In this document: one piece after another, positions 21,597-29,021 of the stretch
How the letters are laid out: each line of letters starts with the position of its first letter
How positions within the stretch are numbered: position 1 is the first letter of the stretch
Source of the DNA: CAZEVY01 sp964515555
GTDB taxonomy: Bacteria; Acidobacteriota; Terriglobia; Bryobacterales; Bryobacteraceae
NCBI GenBank assembly: GCA_964515555.1
Contig: CAZEVY010000018.1
Span: forward strand, 7,014 to 71,013
Length of the DNA: 64,000 bases
Direction of reading: 5' to 3'
Notes under the pieces: generated by a model
What the model was told of the DNA's origin: nothing
Database searches by the model: none
Seen by the model: the letters and a program-made list of their open reading frames with translations, nothing else
Translations under genes and position numbers: made by a program

Positions 21597-22079
21597 TCAC
21601 AACAGCCCTCTCTTCGAGAGCAGGTCCACTTTCCCTTCCAGGCCGTTCAGCGCCCGCGCCAGCCGCTGCTCGTAGAGTTCCTTGTTGTAGACCGTGAATC
21701 CGCCGCGATAATGCACCAGCCAGACCGGCTGGTTCTCCATTCCGAGCCGGCGGCGCAGCTCGGTGGGAAACAGGATTCGACCCTGCGCGTCCAGGTCCGC
21801 GTCGGCGCCGAACTCCTGCGCTATAAAGCTAACGTCTTCAGCGTCTTGCGGGCTATCGTGGAAGTTTTCGAAGAAATTTTCGTTGACTAGCCATCGAGAC
21901 AACGGATATACTCTCGCTGTCTTCATGTTGAAGGTCGTAATGAACACGCGCGTGTCACCGAGCTCCTTTAAGAAGTCCTGGATCGCGCTGGGCAACTTCA
22001 ACCGGCCTTTCTCATCGAGGCGGGCCTGGAATGTTCCACGTGGCGGCTCGGGCGTCTTCTTTTGGGTATTTTGGTCCAC
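21597..22079 (-). CDS. mraZ: Transcriptional regulator MraZ
   Basis: MraZ is a DNA-binding protein of the AbrB-like superfamily that regulates its own dcw operon through short direct repeats. The 160-residue protein holds two AbrB/SpoVT-like halves, each with the family signature: DEKGRLKLPSAIQDFL (about 22-37) and DAQGRILFPTELRRRL (about 97-112). The start is GTG at 22079, with GAGG six to seven bases ahead. It is the first gene of the cluster, and its upstream region holds a promoter overlapped by 10-bp-spaced boxes, which fits autoregulation. Confidence 0.94.
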   Translation of the reverse strand: MDQNTQKKTPEPPRGTFQARLDEKGRLKLPSAIQDFLKELGDTRVFITTFNMKTARVYPLSRWLVNENFFENFHDSPQDAEDVSFIAQEFGADADLDAQGRILFPTELRRRLGMENQPVWLVHYRGGFTVYNKELYEQRLARALNGLEGKVDLLSKRGLL

Positions 22080-22125
22080 TTCGCCTCACTCACGCCCCGT
22101 AAGACCCACATTCGGCCACTCTAGA

Positions 22126-22154
22126 ATCGTAATTCCACTTTAGTCCCCCGTCAA
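22126..22154 (-). promoter_or_regulatory. Sigma70-type promoter of the dcw operon
   Basis: On the minus strand TTGACG (22154-22149) is followed after exactly 17 bases by TACGAT (22131-22126), matching the -35 and -10 consensus at five and four of six positions. Transcription would start near 22119, about 40 bases before the mraZ GTG. Confidence 0.65.
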
Positions 22155-22178
22155 CCCGACAGGACCCCTTCAGACCAT
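22134..22178 (-). promoter_or_regulatory. MraZ-box ladder (10-bp direct repeats)
   Basis: Reading the minus strand from 22178, five-base boxes recur every ten bases: ATGGT (22178-22174), GGGGT (22168-22164), CGGGT (22158-22154), GGGGA (22148-22144) and GTGGA (22138-22134). The 5+5 pattern is that of known MraZ operators (TGGGA-N5 repeats in E. coli). The array overlaps the -35 and the spacer of the predicted promoter, which would suit repression. Confidence 0.6.
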
Positions 22179-22214
22179 CTTTTAGGCGAACAAATTACGA
22201 ATCGAGCGGTTCGG

Positions 22215-23162
22215 CTACCGTGAGGCGGGAATCCGGCCGGGCTCGGCGGTCGCGATGGACCACAACGTTCCACCGGCGGTTACAAACAGTGTACGAAGGT
22301 CGGCGCCCCCGAAGGCGCAGTTGGTGACCTCGTCGGGCGAGAGGGGTATGAACTCGAGCAGCTTTCCTTCGGGCGACAGCACGTACAATCCGGCCTTCAT
22401 GACATCGGACTCATGAGGCGGTCGCGCGGCGTTGCGGCCGCCGGCGACGTAGAGGCGGCCCTTGCGGTCCGTTTTGAAGCCGTCCGGGCCGCGGCCGTCC
22501 TTCCAATCGAACAACAGGCGGCGGCTCGAGGGGACCACCGAGCCATCTCGCTTCAGTGAAAAGCGCCAGAGGCGCCGCGCTCCGCCGATGGTGTTGTTGT
22601 TGTTGTCGGCGACGTAGAGGTAGCGGTCGCCGGCCGAGACGAGCACGCCGTTGGGCCGGTCGACCTGTCCTTCGCCGAGGACGCGCGCGACCTTGCCGGG
22701 AGCGTCGATGCGGTAGACGCCCTCGATCATCTCCATGCCGTCGCGCGAGCCGTAACGGGGGTCGGAGAAATAAACGCGCCCGCGCGAGTCGATGGTGAGG
22801 TCATTGGGCGAGTTGTATTTCTTCCCTTCATAGTTGTCGGTGAGCACCGTGATGGTCCCGTCGGCTTCGGTGCGCGTAATGCGGCGGTTGCGCGACTCGC
22901 AGGCGACGAGGCGGCCCTGGCGGTCGAACAGCAGGCCGTTGGCGCCGGCGTTCTCGCGATAGACGTCGACCTTGCCGGCGGCGTCGCGGCGCGTGATGCG
23001 GCCGCCGCCGGAGAAGTAGAGGCGGCCGTCGGGGCCCCAGGCCGGACCTTCGCCGGCGCCGATGCGGCCGAGATTCTCGGGCTTCGCCCCCGGAGCGAGG
23101 ATGGGGTCGGCGGTGAGCGCCGCGGCGGCGAGGAGTATTGCGAGGGCCCGCATGGGTGTCAT
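22215..23162 (-). CDS. Secreted SMP-30/gluconolactonase-family protein
   Basis: The 315-residue protein starts with a signal peptide (MRALAILLAAAALTADP) and continues as a six-bladed propeller of the SMP-30/gluconolactonase type. Recognisable blade phrases are GEGPAWGPDGRLYFS (about 37-51), SPNDLTIDSRGRVYFSDPRYG (about 119-140), which includes the metal-site N and D of the family, DRPNGVLVSAGDRYLYVADN and GPDGFKTDRKGRLYVAGG. Such proteins hydrolyse sugar lactones or other esters with a divalent metal; the substrate here is unknown. It lies upstream of the dcw promoter on the same strand and is divergent from lpxI by only 20 bases. ATG codons at 23162 and 23153 are both possible starts. Confidence 0.85.
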   Translation of the reverse strand: MTPMRALAILLAAAALTADPILAPGAKPENLGRIGAGEGPAWGPDGRLYFSGGGRITRRDAAGKVDVYRENAGANGLLFDRQGRLVACESRNRRITRTEADGTITVLTDNYEGKKYNSPNDLTIDSRGRVYFSDPRYGSRDGMEMIEGVYRIDAPGKVARVLGEGQVDRPNGVLVSAGDRYLYVADNNNNTIGGARRLWRFSLKRDGSVVPSSRRLLFDWKDGRGPDGFKTDRKGRLYVAGGRNAARPPHESDVMKAGLYVLSPEGKLLEFIPLSPDEVTNCAFGGADLRTLFVTAGGTLWSIATAEPGRIPASR

Positions 23163-23166
23163 GATA

Positions 23167-23172
23167 TAGAAT
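23167..23172 (+). promoter_or_regulatory. Candidate -10 box giving a near-leaderless lpxI transcript
   Basis: TAGAAT ends ten bases before the lpxI ATG and there is no purine-rich ribosome binding site between them. A start about seven bases downstream would leave almost no 5' untranslated region. No clear -35 is visible because the upstream bases lie in the divergent gene. Confidence 0.35.
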
Positions 23173-23182
23173 CACTGGGCGA

Positions 23183-24016
23183 ATGCGCTACGCCATCATC
23201 GCCGGAAACGGGCGGTTTCCGATCCTCGCTCTGGAGGCGGCGCGATCGTTGGGCCTGGACGTGGTGGTGGTGGCGATCCGCGAGGAGGCGTCGCCCGAAG
23301 TCGAGAAGCTGGCGGCGCGATGCCATTGGGTTTCGGTGGGCGAGTTGGGGAAGCTGATCGACATTCTGCACGCCGAGGGCGCCGCCGAGGTCATGATGGC
23401 GGGCCAGGTGAAGCACAAGGTGATCTTCTCGTCGATCCGGCCCGACTGGCGGCTGGCGAAGGTTCTGTTCGCGCTGCGCGAGAAGAACACCGACGGGCTG
23501 ATCGGCGCGGTCGTGAAGGTGCTCGCCGACGAGGGGATTCGCGTGGTCGATTCGACCACGCTGCTGAAGCCTCTGCTCGCCGGCGAGGGCGCGATGACGC
23601 GCCGGAAGGCGTCGGCGGAGGAGGAGAAGGACGCGGCCTACGGGCGGCGGGTCGCCGACGCGCTGGCGGGCTTCGACATCGGGCAGAGCGTCGCGATTTG
23701 CGATGGGGCGTGCGTGGCGCTGGAGGCGATGGAGGGCACCGACGCTATGCTGCGGCGCGCGGCGGGTCTCGTCAACGGTCGTCCATTGCGGCTGGTGAAG
23801 GTCTCGCGCCGGCGCGGGCACCTGCTGTTCGACGTGCCGGTGGCGGGTCGGGACACGATCGCCGTGATGCGCGAGACGGGAACGACGATGCTGGCGGTCG
23901 ACGCGGGTAGGACGCTGTTGCTGGATCGGGAAGAAATGATCCGCGACGCCGACGAGGCCGGCGTCGCGGTAGTTGGATACGAAGCGATCAGCGATCAGCC
24001 GTCAGCAATCAGCTAA
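23183..24016 (+). CDS. lpxI: UDP-2,3-diacylglucosamine pyrophosphatase LpxI
   Basis: LpxI hydrolyses UDP-2,3-diacylglucosamine to lipid X in lipid A synthesis, replacing LpxH in many non-proteobacterial lineages. The 277-residue protein opens with IIAGNGRFPILALEAA and includes the family's GQVKHKVIFSSIRPD (about 73-87), STTLLKPLLAGEGAMTRRK (about 123-141), D-I-G-Q-S-V-AICDGACVALEAMEGTDAML and KVSRRRGHLLFDVPVAG. The active aspartate region DVPVAGRDTI is present. The last residues (ISDQPSAIS) are encoded by a heptad repeat array, so the original C-terminus has probably been replaced by repeat-derived codons. Confidence 0.92.
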   Translation: MRYAIIAGNGRFPILALEAARSLGLDVVVVAIREEASPEVEKLAARCHWVSVGELGKLIDILHAEGAAEVMMAGQVKHKVIFSSIRPDWRLAKVLFALREKNTDGLIGAVVKVLADEGIRVVDSTTLLKPLLAGEGAMTRRKASAEEEKDAAYGRRVADALAGFDIGQSVAICDGACVALEAMEGTDAMLRRAAGLVNGRPLRLVKVSRRRGHLLFDVPVAGRDTIAVMRETGTTMLAVDAGRTLLLDREEMIRDADEAGVAVVGYEAISDQPSAIS

Positions 24017-24078
24017 CGGATTCACCGAAGCTGAAGCTGACCGCTGAAAGCTGACGGCTGAATGCTGAAAGCTGACAG
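23985..24078. repeat. Heptad repeat arrays (CNNTCAG) in opposite orientations
   Basis: Four plus-strand heptads CNNTCAG lie at 23985-24012 and form the last codons of lpxI. After an 18-base gap, seven units in the opposite orientation (CTGANNG, one of them six bases long) run from 24031 to 24078 and end exactly at the stop codon of the TonB receptor. The two arrays can fold on each other between two convergent genes. A sister array lies at 37388-37415. Confidence 0.85.
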
Positions 24079-27000
24079 CTAGAACGCGTACTTCAACCCG
24101 AACTGGAAGTTGCGGGCGGGGTTGATCTGCCCGCCGATGGCGCCGAAGCTGGCCGGAGTCGAGATGTTGCGTCCCGGCGCGCCCCAGCTCACGAAGTTCA
24201 GGATGTTGAAGCCCTCGGCGCGGAACTCGATCACGTGCCGTTCGGTGACCGCGAACCGCTTGCCGACCGAGGTGTCCATGCTGAAGTAGCCGGGCGCGCG
24301 CTCGGTGCCGACTCCGGCGTTGCCGAGCTCGCCCAGCACCGGGGTGCCGTAAGCGCAGCCTGTGGTCACGCCCGTGGCGCAGAAGTCGGAGGCCGTGAAT
24401 ACTTTGCCGAACCAGGAATCGACGGTACGAACCCCGGTCACGCTCAGGAGGCCGTAGCGATTCGCGCGGATGTTGCCGCGGGGCGTGCGGCCGCCGGTGT
24501 TGTGCGTAGTCGCCTGAATGGTCACCGGGAAGCCGGAGTGCGTGGACACGAAGTAGTTCACGTTCCAGCCGCCGAGCAACAGGTCGAGCGGACGCGACCA
24601 GTTGGCGCCCATCGACTTGCCCTTGCCGAACGGCAGGTTGTAGAGGCCGCCGGTGGTGAAGTTGTGCGTGGCGTCGAAGCACGCAGGACCGTAGTTACCG
24701 CGGCGGTTGTAGGCGTCCTGCCAGTAGGCGCCCTCGTGATTGACGCCGCCGCAGCCGTAGTAGCCGAGGTTATCGGTGTTGGTCTTCGACAGGGTGTATT
24801 GCGCGAGAACCTCCAGGCCGCGGTTCAGGCGGCGGCGCATCGAGGTCTGGAGCGAGTTGTACCACATGGTGCCGCTCGACTCCGTCAGCGCGATGTTGCC
24901 GACATTGGGCAGCGCCTGGGCCAGTGGTCGCCGGTTGTCGGCGGGGATCCACGTGCCGACAGGGCCGGTCCCCGGCAGCGGATTGTTGGCCTCGTGCGGG
25001 ACCACCAGATGCGTCCCGCGCTGGCCGACGTAGGCCGCCGAGATCGAAGTCACCGAGTCGAGCTGGTACTCCGTGGCGAAGTTGAACTGGTTGGTGAATT
25101 GGGGCCGCAGGTTGCGTTCCCACGCCCGCGCCTGGAAGAAAGGTGCCGTACCCGTGCGCGGACCCGTCAGGTCGCCGCGCGAGATTACGTCGGTGAAGCC
25201 GGTGGTGATGGTGCCGGGGGCGTTGGCGTCGTAGTTGATATTGGCCTCGATGAAGAACGGCGGATTCAGCGTCAGCCGCAGGTTGGCGCCCGTGCCCTCG
25301 AGGAACGTCGTGAAGGCGTAGCCGGCGCGGACCACCAGCTTGTTGTTGGCGACTCCCGGCGTCCAGGCGAAGCCGATGCGCGGCATGAACTGCTTGCGGT
25401 AGGGCTCGTAGAGCGCGCGGTTGTTGCCGTCGCGGCCGGGATAGCGGAGCGCGCCGGTGAAGACGTCGATATTCACCTGGCGGTCGGCGACCTCGTAGAT
25501 GGGCGTGATGTACTCCCACCGCATCCCGAGATTCAGCGTGAAGTTGGGACGCAGTTTGTAGTCGTCCTGGAGGAACAAAGCGTTGCGCCAGTGACGATGG
25601 CCCCACTTACCGCTGACCGCGCCGCGGCCCTTGCTGGCCAGCGCGTCGAGCAGAAAGTCGCCGAATCCGACGCCCGAGTAGGTGCCCGAGTATCCGAACG
25701 ATCCCAGCGCGCCGTTGTTGCCGGCGTAGTAGCGGTTCTGCTGGATGCGGAAGAGCTGCCCGCCGAACTTCACCAGGTGCGATCCAGCCTGGTAGGTCAT
25801 GTTCGTTCCGATCATGTACTTGTGGTCCGCGGTCGAACCGATCGACGCCCCCGCGCCGATGCCGGTAAGGTTTGCGTCCAAACCGACGCCGCTCAACCCG
25901 GGGATGAACTGGCCACCCGGAATGCCGAACTTGGCGTTGCCGTCGGCGCCGAGCAGTCCGGACCAGTCGAGGACGTTATCGTCAATGCCGACGAAGCTGT
26001 AAGACACGCGCGCGTCGTTGACCAGCCGTGGGGTGAATGCGCGGACCCAGTTGACGACGGCGCTCGTAGTCGGGCCGTAGTTGCCGCCGGTCATTGTCGT
26101 CGGAAGTACCGCGCGGCTGGTGGCGCTTTCGTAACGACCGATCGACCAGCGGCCCGAGATGCTGTCCTTGTCGTTCGGACGCCAGTCGATCTTCGCGTCG
26201 GCCTGGTGATTCCGGATCTTGCCAGCGCCGCCCACGCTCAGGTAATTCGAGCCGACTCCCAGCGTTCCGGTTCCGGCGCGATTGGGCAGCGGATAAATCG
26301 AGGGGTTCGAAAAGAGATAGCGCGCCACCGGGTTGGTGATGCGGTTGCCCGGGATGATATTGCCCGGAAACGGCGTTCGCGTGGCCGAAGTCGGACCCGT
26401 GCGCGGGTCGCGAACGACCAGGTTGGAGATCCGCAGGAAGTCCGAGAGGTCGCCCGTGCGCCAGGCGGCCGGGGCCAGGCTGGCGGTGCCGGTCGACGTC
26501 GAGGTGCGCTGCTCGGTGCCCTCGTAGTCGATGAAGAAGAACAGCTTGTTCTCCTTGATCGGGCCGCCCAGCGTCCCGCCGAAGATATTGCGGCGAAGTG
26601 CGCTGCGCTGGGTGCTGGCGCGATTGGCGAAGAATCCGTTGGCGTCCAGCTTGTCGTTGCGCAGGAACTCGAACAGGTTCCCGTGAAACTCGTTGGTGCC
26701 GCTCTTGATCGTCATGATCACGGTGGCGCCGCCGACGTTGCCGAACTCGCCGGCGGCGTTTCCGGTGAGCACCTTCACCTCTTCGAGCGCGTCGACGTTG
26801 GGCTGATAGCCGATGCGGTTGTCGATGGAGTCGTTCACGTCCACGCCGTCGAGCATGAAGTTGTTGGTCTGCTCGCGGTTGCCGTTGACCTGCGGGCGGG
26901 AACCGGAGCCCTGGAATCGGGCCGAGGTGTTCATGGCGCCGGGGCTGGTCGAAATGGCGCCCGGGATGAGCAGCGTCAGCGACGCGAAGTTGCGGCCGTT

Positions 27001-27441
27001 GAGCGGGAGGGCGGTCAGTTTGGTCGACGTGATGGTGTCGCCGGTGGTGGTGGATTCGGTTTGCAGAATCGCCGCGGCGGCGGAGACCTCGATGGTCTGC
27101 GCGGTGTCGCCGAGCTCGAGCTTGGCGTCGACGCGGGCGATCTGGTTGACTTCCAGCCGCACCGGGCCGACCGAGTATTTCTTGAAGCCCGACCCTTCGA
27201 TCGACACGGTGTAGGCGCCGACGGGAAGGAAAAGCAGGCGGTAGACGCCGGATTCGTTGGTGGTGGCGTTGTTCGAGACGCCGGTGCCGGCGTTGACGGC
27301 GGTCACCTTGGCGTTGACGACGACGGCGCCGGTCGGGTCGGTGACCGTCCCGGTGATGGACCCGCTGATGGTTTGCGCTCCGGCCGCGCCGGCCAGAAGC
27401 GTAATGAGGACGAAGCACGCGAAGTACGCGCGTTTACACAT
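24079..27441 (-). CDS. Oar-type TonB-dependent outer membrane receptor
   Basis: This 1120-residue outer membrane protein has a signal peptide (1-22, ending GAAGAQ), an N-terminal carboxypeptidase-regulatory-like beta domain (about 27-110, GSITGTVTDPTGAVVVNAKV), a plug domain containing LPLNGRNFASLTLLIPG, and a long C-terminal beta-barrel. It ends in phenylalanine (FQFGLKYAF), as expected for assembly by the BAM machinery. Acidobacteria carry many such receptors, thought to import plant or microbial glycans or peptides; the ligand is unknown. The start has GGAGGT ahead and a strong promoter at 27476-27504. No SusD-like partner is adjacent. Confidence 0.9.
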   Translation of the reverse strand: MCKRAYFACFVLITLLAGAAGAQTISGSITGTVTDPTGAVVVNAKVTAVNAGTGVSNNATTNESGVYRLLFLPVGAYTVSIEGSGFKKYSVGPVRLEVNQIARVDAKLELGDTAQTIEVSAAAAILQTESTTTGDTITSTKLTALPLNGRNFASLTLLIPGAISTSPGAMNTSARFQGSGSRPQVNGNREQTNNFMLDGVDVNDSIDNRIGYQPNVDALEEVKVLTGNAAGEFGNVGGATVIMTIKSGTNEFHGNLFEFLRNDKLDANGFFANRASTQRSALRRNIFGGTLGGPIKENKLFFFIDYEGTEQRTSTSTGTASLAPAAWRTGDLSDFLRISNLVVRDPRTGPTSATRTPFPGNIIPGNRITNPVARYLFSNPSIYPLPNRAGTGTLGVGSNYLSVGGAGKIRNHQADAKIDWRPNDKDSISGRWSIGRYESATSRAVLPTTMTGGNYGPTTSAVVNWVRAFTPRLVNDARVSYSFVGIDDNVLDWSGLLGADGNAKFGIPGGQFIPGLSGVGLDANLTGIGAGASIGSTADHKYMIGTNMTYQAGSHLVKFGGQLFRIQQNRYYAGNNGALGSFGYSGTYSGVGFGDFLLDALASKGRGAVSGKWGHRHWRNALFLQDDYKLRPNFTLNLGMRWEYITPIYEVADRQVNIDVFTGALRYPGRDGNNRALYEPYRKQFMPRIGFAWTPGVANNKLVVRAGYAFTTFLEGTGANLRLTLNPPFFIEANINYDANAPGTITTGFTDVISRGDLTGPRTGTAPFFQARAWERNLRPQFTNQFNFATEYQLDSVTSISAAYVGQRGTHLVVPHEANNPLPGTGPVGTWIPADNRRPLAQALPNVGNIALTESSGTMWYNSLQTSMRRRLNRGLEVLAQYTLSKTNTDNLGYYGCGGVNHEGAYWQDAYNRRGNYGPACFDATHNFTTGGLYNLPFGKGKSMGANWSRPLDLLLGGWNVNYFVSTHSGFPVTIQATTHNTGGRTPRGNIRANRYGLLSVTGVRTVDSWFGKVFTASDFCATGVTTGCAYGTPVLGELGNAGVGTERAPGYFSMDTSVGKRFAVTERHVIEFRAEGFNILNFVSWGAPGRNISTPASFGAIGGQINPARNFQFGLKYAF

Positions 27442-27475
27442 GTGGACTAACCTCCTACGAGACTCTATGAATACA

Positions 27476-27504
27476 GGTATAACGCCCGTTCACCGGATTG
27501 TCAA
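27476..27504 (-). promoter_or_regulatory. Sigma70-type promoter of the TonB receptor gene
   Basis: On the minus strand a perfect TTGACA (27504-27499) is separated by 17 bases from TATACC (27481-27476). The predicted start lies about 28 bases before the receptor ATG, which has its own GGAGGT. Confidence 0.7.
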
Positions 27505-27550
27505 TGTGAAGGCGTGTTAACGGAGTGGCGCGTGGTTCAATGGAAATGCG

Positions 27551-28147
27551 ATGGCGTCGCCGAATGTGGTGCTGCTGGCGGGTCCGAATGGAGCGGGAAA
27601 ATCGACAACCGCGACCTCGTTGCTGCGCGAAGAGCTGGCGGTTGAAGAGTTTGTCAATGCAGATGTGATCGCGCAGGGGCTGAGCGCCTTCGCTCCCGAG
27701 TCAGTGGCCATCGATGCAGGACGGCTGATGCTCGCTCGACTGCGGGAGCTCGCTCTCTCACGCGCTAGCTTCGCGTTTGAGACAACGCTCGCGAGCCGCA
27801 CTTTCGCCGCGTGGCTCCGCGAATTGATCGGCGAGGGCTATAAGTTTCACCTCGTTTTCCTCTGGCTCCCCTCCCCCGACCTTTGCATGGCCCGCGTCAC
27901 GGTGCGGGCACGGATGGGCGGACACTTCGTCCCGGAGGAGGTGGTGCGGAGGCGATACGAGTCCGGGCTGCGGAACTTCTTCACGCTCTATCGACCGCTT
28001 GCGTTATCCTGGAGATTCTACGATAATTCCGTCGGTAGACGATTGCTCGCGGAATTCGCGGAAGGCGTCACTCATGTCCACGATGAGATCTGGCACACGA
28101 TCGAACGGCAATACGCATCAGGACGAGGTCAACGGCAGGATCGCTGA
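27551..28147 (+). CDS. Zeta-toxin-like P-loop kinase
   Basis: The 198-residue protein begins with a Walker A loop GPNGAGKST (11-19), followed by FVNADVIAQGLS with the aspartate (D38) that zeta toxins use as catalytic base, then FAFETTLASR, and an arginine-rich lid (about 115-145, ARVTVRARMGGHFVPEEVVRRRY). Zeta toxins phosphorylate UDP-GlcNAc in the better-studied plasmid systems; chromosomal relatives of this size are less well defined. The 3' end overlaps a 77-codon gene by 74 bases in another frame, resembling a toxin-antitoxin pair with the toxin gene first. No classical epsilon antitoxin is present. Confidence 0.82.
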   Translation: MASPNVVLLAGPNGAGKSTTATSLLREELAVEEFVNADVIAQGLSAFAPESVAIDAGRLMLARLRELALSRASFAFETTLASRTFAAWLRELIGEGYKFHLVFLWLPSPDLCMARVTVRARMGGHFVPEEVVRRRYESGLRNFFTLYRPLALSWRFYDNSVGRRLLAEFAEGVTHVHDEIWHTIERQYASGRGQRQDR

Positions 28148-28307
28148 GAAGTTCCGCGACGGCCTGGCGATCGATCGAGCTGTGATCCGCGCCGGACACC
28201 AGGCGATGCTGCGCCACAAGCGCCTGGGCCACCCCATCTACATCTGGAAGGACGGCAAGGTCGTCTGCGTTCCGCCCGAGGAAATCCCCGAGGACGGCGT
28301 CCTATAG
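28074..28307 (+). CDS. Small partner protein of the zeta-like kinase (putative antitoxin)
   Basis: I place the start at the ATG at 28074, inside the 3' end of the kinase gene; the product is 77 residues. Its C-terminal half, HKRLGHPIYIWKDGKVVCVPPEE, has the pattern of a short conserved protein often found next to zeta-like kinases, with the N-terminal half probably helical. The tight 74-base overlap argues for co-translation. Antitoxin function is an inference from the arrangement only. The exact start is uncertain, because in-frame alternatives lie further upstream. The TAG overlaps the convergent SDR stop within the palindrome CTATAG. Confidence 0.6.
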   Translation: MSTMRSGTRSNGNTHQDEVNGRIAEKFRDGLAIDRAVIRAGHQAMLRHKRLGHPIYIWKDGKVVCVPPEEIPEDGVL

Positions 28308-29021
28308 CGTCAGCCCGCCGTCGACCGCCAGCACCTGCCCCGTCACGTAATTGTCCGGCTCCAGGAAGAACCGAACGGCGCGCGCCACGTCCACCGCGCG
28401 GCCGAAGCGCGCCACCGAGCCGTCCTTTATATAGCGGTCGTACTTGCCGCTCGCGATCGAGGCTTCGGCCATCCCCGCCGCCGTCACTCCCGGCGCGATC
28501 ACGTTGACGCGGATATTCGCCGCACGGCACTCCTTGGCGAGCACGCGCGCGGCGTGCGCCAGCGCCGCCTTCGCCCCGGCATAGGCCGACGAGCCGGCGA
28601 ACAGCGCCGTCGCCTGCATCGTCGAGAACAGCACGATCGCTCCGGGCGTCTCCGACGACCGCATACGCGCCGCGGCCTCGCGCGCCAACAGGAACGGACC
28701 TTCGTAGTTGATCGCGGTCGAGCGGCGCAGCGCGTCTTCGTAGGCGGCCGGGTCGGCGACGCGCGCCGGGTCGCCGGCAAAGACGACGAGGCCGTAGAGA
28801 TCGGCGCAGGCGTCGAGAAGGCGCGCGCGATCGGCGGCGCGGGTGAGGTCGGCCTGCGCGATCGCGGCGATGCCCGCCAGCCGCTCGGCGCGCTCGCGAT
28901 TCCCGCGATAACTCACGACGAGACGCGCGCCCGCTTCGGCCAGCAGCGTGGCGGTCGCCGAGCCCAGGCCGCCGGAGCCCCCGGCCAGCAGGATCGTCCT
29001 CGCCTCGAGCGAATCAGGCAC
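28302..29021 (-). CDS. Short-chain dehydrogenase/reductase
   Basis: This is an NAD(P)-dependent oxidoreductase of the classical SDR family. I place the start at the GTG at 29021, which has an AGGA six bases ahead and overlaps the end of the O-antigen ligase gene by eight bases, giving 239 residues, the usual length. The cofactor loop is ILLAGGSGGLGSATA, the central region has FSTMQATALF, and the catalytic pair is in YAGAK. The segment between the cofactor loop and the NAG-type motif is divergent (VVFAGDPAR). The substrate is unknown. Coupling to the ligase gene hints at a role in surface polysaccharide or nucleotide-sugar chemistry, which is only an inference. Confidence 0.82.
   Translation of the reverse strand: MPDSLEARTILLAGGSGGLGSATATLLAEAGARLVVSYRGNRERAERLAGIAAIAQADLTRAADRARLLDACADLYGLVVFAGDPARVADPAAYEDALRRSTAINYEGPFLLAREAAARMRSSETPGAIVLFSTMQATALFAGSSAYAGAKAALAHAARVLAKECRAANIRVNVIAPGVTAAGMAEASIASGKYDRYIKDGSVARFGRAVDVARAVRFFLEPDNYVTGQVLAVDGGLTL

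Noticed and set aside
23985..24078. Heptad arrays considered as a CRISPR-like array
   Set aside because: Units are contiguous seven-base repeats with no unique spacers.
24235..27450. A plus-strand open frame of more than 1000 codons opposite the first TonB receptor
   Set aside because: The translation is rich in Arg, Ala, Gly and Val with no domain, and the opposite strand carries a clear receptor with signal peptide and barrel end. Long antisense frames are expected in GC-rich coding DNA.
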